Shown: one piece after another, positions 13,124 through 14,269 of the stretch
Numbering within the stretch: the first letter of the stretch is position 1
Layout of the letters: every line of letters begins with the position of its first letter
Assembly: GCA_934615235.1 (NCBI GenBank)
Contig: CAKTTL010000072.1
Coordinates: 1-14,269 of the forward strand
DNA from: an uncultured Clostridia bacterium
GTDB lineage: Bacteria; Bacillota; Clostridia; Christensenellales; Aristaeellaceae
Direction of reading: 5' to 3'
DNA: 14,269 bases
The notes under the pieces: model-generated
The model's database searches: none
What the model was told of the DNA's origin: nothing
Seen by the model: the letters and a program-made list of their open reading frames with translations, nothing else
Translations under genes and position numbers: made by a program

Positions 13124-14266
13124 ATGGCGCGGGGCGAAATGATTGTGCTGGCGGACCCGGCATACGAGACGAGCAGCTGGTTTGCGCGCTGCTTTGCCGG
13201 ACTCCGCGCGGAAGCGGCCCGGTGCGATTTTCTCGTCACCAAAGCGGATTCTCCCGCCAAGGCGCGGGAAGGCGGCGCGCGCGCGTGCGTGCTCTTCGGC
13301 GCGGACGCGCCCTGGGTGCGCGAGACGACGGCGGCGCTGCATGCGCTGGGCGTGCGCAGCGTGCTGGCCGGGGCGCAGCCGGACGCGTTTTACGGCGCGA
13401 GCGGCGCGGTGGTCGACCGGCGAATGCTGATGGAAGACACGGTGCGCTATTTCGTCGCAAACGGCCGCAGGCGGCTTGCCTGCCTGGGCGGCGAGCCGAC
13501 GAACATCAACGACGCGATTCGCATTGCGGCGTTTCACAGCGCGATGCGCGCCTGCGGGCTTTCAAGCGGCGAAGGCGACGTGTTCACGGCCGAAAAGGGG
13601 ATCGACGCGTGCGCGCTGGCGCTGCTTGAAAACGCGCGGCGCTACGACGGCGCGCTGTGCGTCAACGATCAGACGGCTGTCCGGCTGATCGCGCTGGCGC
13701 GCGAAAAAAGCGTGCGCGTGCCGGAGGATCTGTTCGTCTCCGGTTCGGGCAACCTGCTCGTGGGCAGGCTCTGCCACCCGACGCTGACAACGAGCGATTT
13801 GGACTATTACCAGATGGGCCGCAAGACGGTGGGCGTCTGGCAGCACCTGGAGCGTACGCCGGATGTGACGGCGATGACGGTGACGATCCCGCACCGGCTG
13901 ATCCCGCGCGGGAGCACGGCTTTTCTGCCGCCCGCCGACGGCGCGGCGTTCCCGACCGGCGCGTCCGCGCCGCAAAGCGCGGCCAGAGACGCGGCGCGCG
14001 AGCAGGTGGAGCAGTTTGAAAACTGCCTCTTCCGCTGCGACGCGCTCGATCTGCGCATCCTCGCGGGCATCGCGCGCGGCCACAGCATGGAGGCGATCGC
14101 GGCGGAGCTGTTCGTGGCGCTGGGCACGGTCAACTATCGCGCGAAAAAGCTCTACCGCGCGATGGGCGTGCAGTGCCGGCGGGAGCTGGAAGAAGCCCTC
14201 GCCCGCCAGCAGGCCGATCCGGACGCGCTCGACGAGATGGCGAGAGAAACGGAAGAGGGCAGATGA
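13124..14266 (+). CDS. Transcriptional regulator: LacI-like sugar-sensor domain with C-terminal LuxR-type HTH
   Basis: 380 residues from the ATG at 13124. The protein starts directly in a periplasmic-binding-protein-like sensor domain (about 5-265), with no LacI HTH in front. Recognisable pieces are VRYFVANGRRRLACLGG, DGALCVNDQTAVRLI, VPEDLFVSGSGN and TTSDLDYYQMGRKTV, which follow the second half of LacI/GalR effector domains. After an Ala/Pro linker and a short helix, residues about 308-358 form a LuxR/GerE-type HTH: ILAGIARGHSMEAIAAEL, then GTVNYRAKKLYRAMGV. Sensor in front and HTH behind is the reverse of the LacI order. It follows gatD by 23 bp and overlaps the next gene by ATGA, so it probably controls this polyol locus. 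A cytoplasmic sugar or sugar phosphate as ligand is inference. Confidence 0.88.
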   Translation: MARGEMIVLADPAYETSSWFARCFAGLRAEAARCDFLVTKADSPAKAREGGARACVLFGADAPWVRETTAALHALGVRSVLAGAQPDAFYGASGAVVDRRMLMEDTVRYFVANGRRRLACLGGEPTNINDAIRIAAFHSAMRACGLSSGEGDVFTAEKGIDACALALLENARRYDGALCVNDQTAVRLIALAREKSVRVPEDLFVSGSGNLLVGRLCHPTLTTSDLDYYQMGRKTVGVWQHLERTPDVTAMTVTIPHRLIPRGSTAFLPPADGAAFPTGASAPQSAARDAAREQVEQFENCLFRCDALDLRILAGIARGHSMEAIAAELFVALGTVNYRAKKLYRAMGVQCRRELEEALARQQADPDALDEMARETEEGR

Positions 14267-14269
14267 ATA
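14263..14269 (+). CDS. Start of a further gene, cut by the window edge
   Basis: ATGAAT at 14263 overlaps the regulator TGA in the ATGA pattern seen elsewhere in the window. A GGAAGAGGG stretch (14251-14259) precedes it. Only two codons are visible, so no product can be named. It is probably the next member of the polyol operon. Confidence 0.45.

Overview
The window suggests a GC-rich member of the Bacillota (Clostridia-like, plausibly gut-associated). It has two lipoproteins with classical lipoboxes and tandem peptidoglycan-binding repeats, strong GGAGG-type ribosome binding sites, sigma-A style promoters with 17-bp spacers, an HxlR regulator, and cytoplasmic sugar enzymes (GH38, GatD). The genus cannot be fixed from the sequence alone. 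There are no rRNA or tRNA genes, CRISPR arrays or recognisable insertion sequences. Layout, left to right: (1) positions 1-4962 hold a minus-strand operon read right to left. A promoter with two palindromes (4934-4978) drives a YjjG/YfnB-type HAD phosphatase, then a three-repeat peptidoglycan-binding lipoprotein (start overlapping the HAD stop), then a paralogous seven-repeat lipoprotein with a C-terminal beta-propeller-like half. (2) 5016-6340 is a second minus-strand operon: an HxlR regulator translationally coupled (ATGA) to a U32-like protein with a dense cysteine cluster, closed by a clear terminator. (3) A divergent plus-strand cupin gene (6436-6789) ends in a textbook terminator. The cupin and HxlR promoters share a 30-bp dyad, a good candidate HxlR operator. 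(4) 7115-10195 is a minus-strand GH38 alpha-mannosidase with its own promoter. (5) From 10408 to the right edge runs a plus-strand cluster: miaA, a PAP2 phosphatase, a GatD-like galactitol-1-phosphate dehydrogenase, and a regulator that joins a LacI-like sugar sensor to a C-terminal LuxR-type HTH. The regulator's stop overlaps the start of a further gene cut off by the window edge. How the genes work together: the first operon looks like an envelope module of wall-binding surface lipoproteins with a housekeeping nucleotidase. The second operon plus the cupin look like a small redox- or electrophile-responsive module. The last two plus-strand genes look like the start of a polyol/sugar catabolic locus with its own sensor-regulator. 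The most striking non-coding feature is a 67-bp hairpin repeat present twice (1-67 and 7046-7112), each copy just beyond the stop of a minus-strand gene. The copies differ at only two bases, and those two bases pair with each other in the stem (A-T in one copy, G-C in the other).
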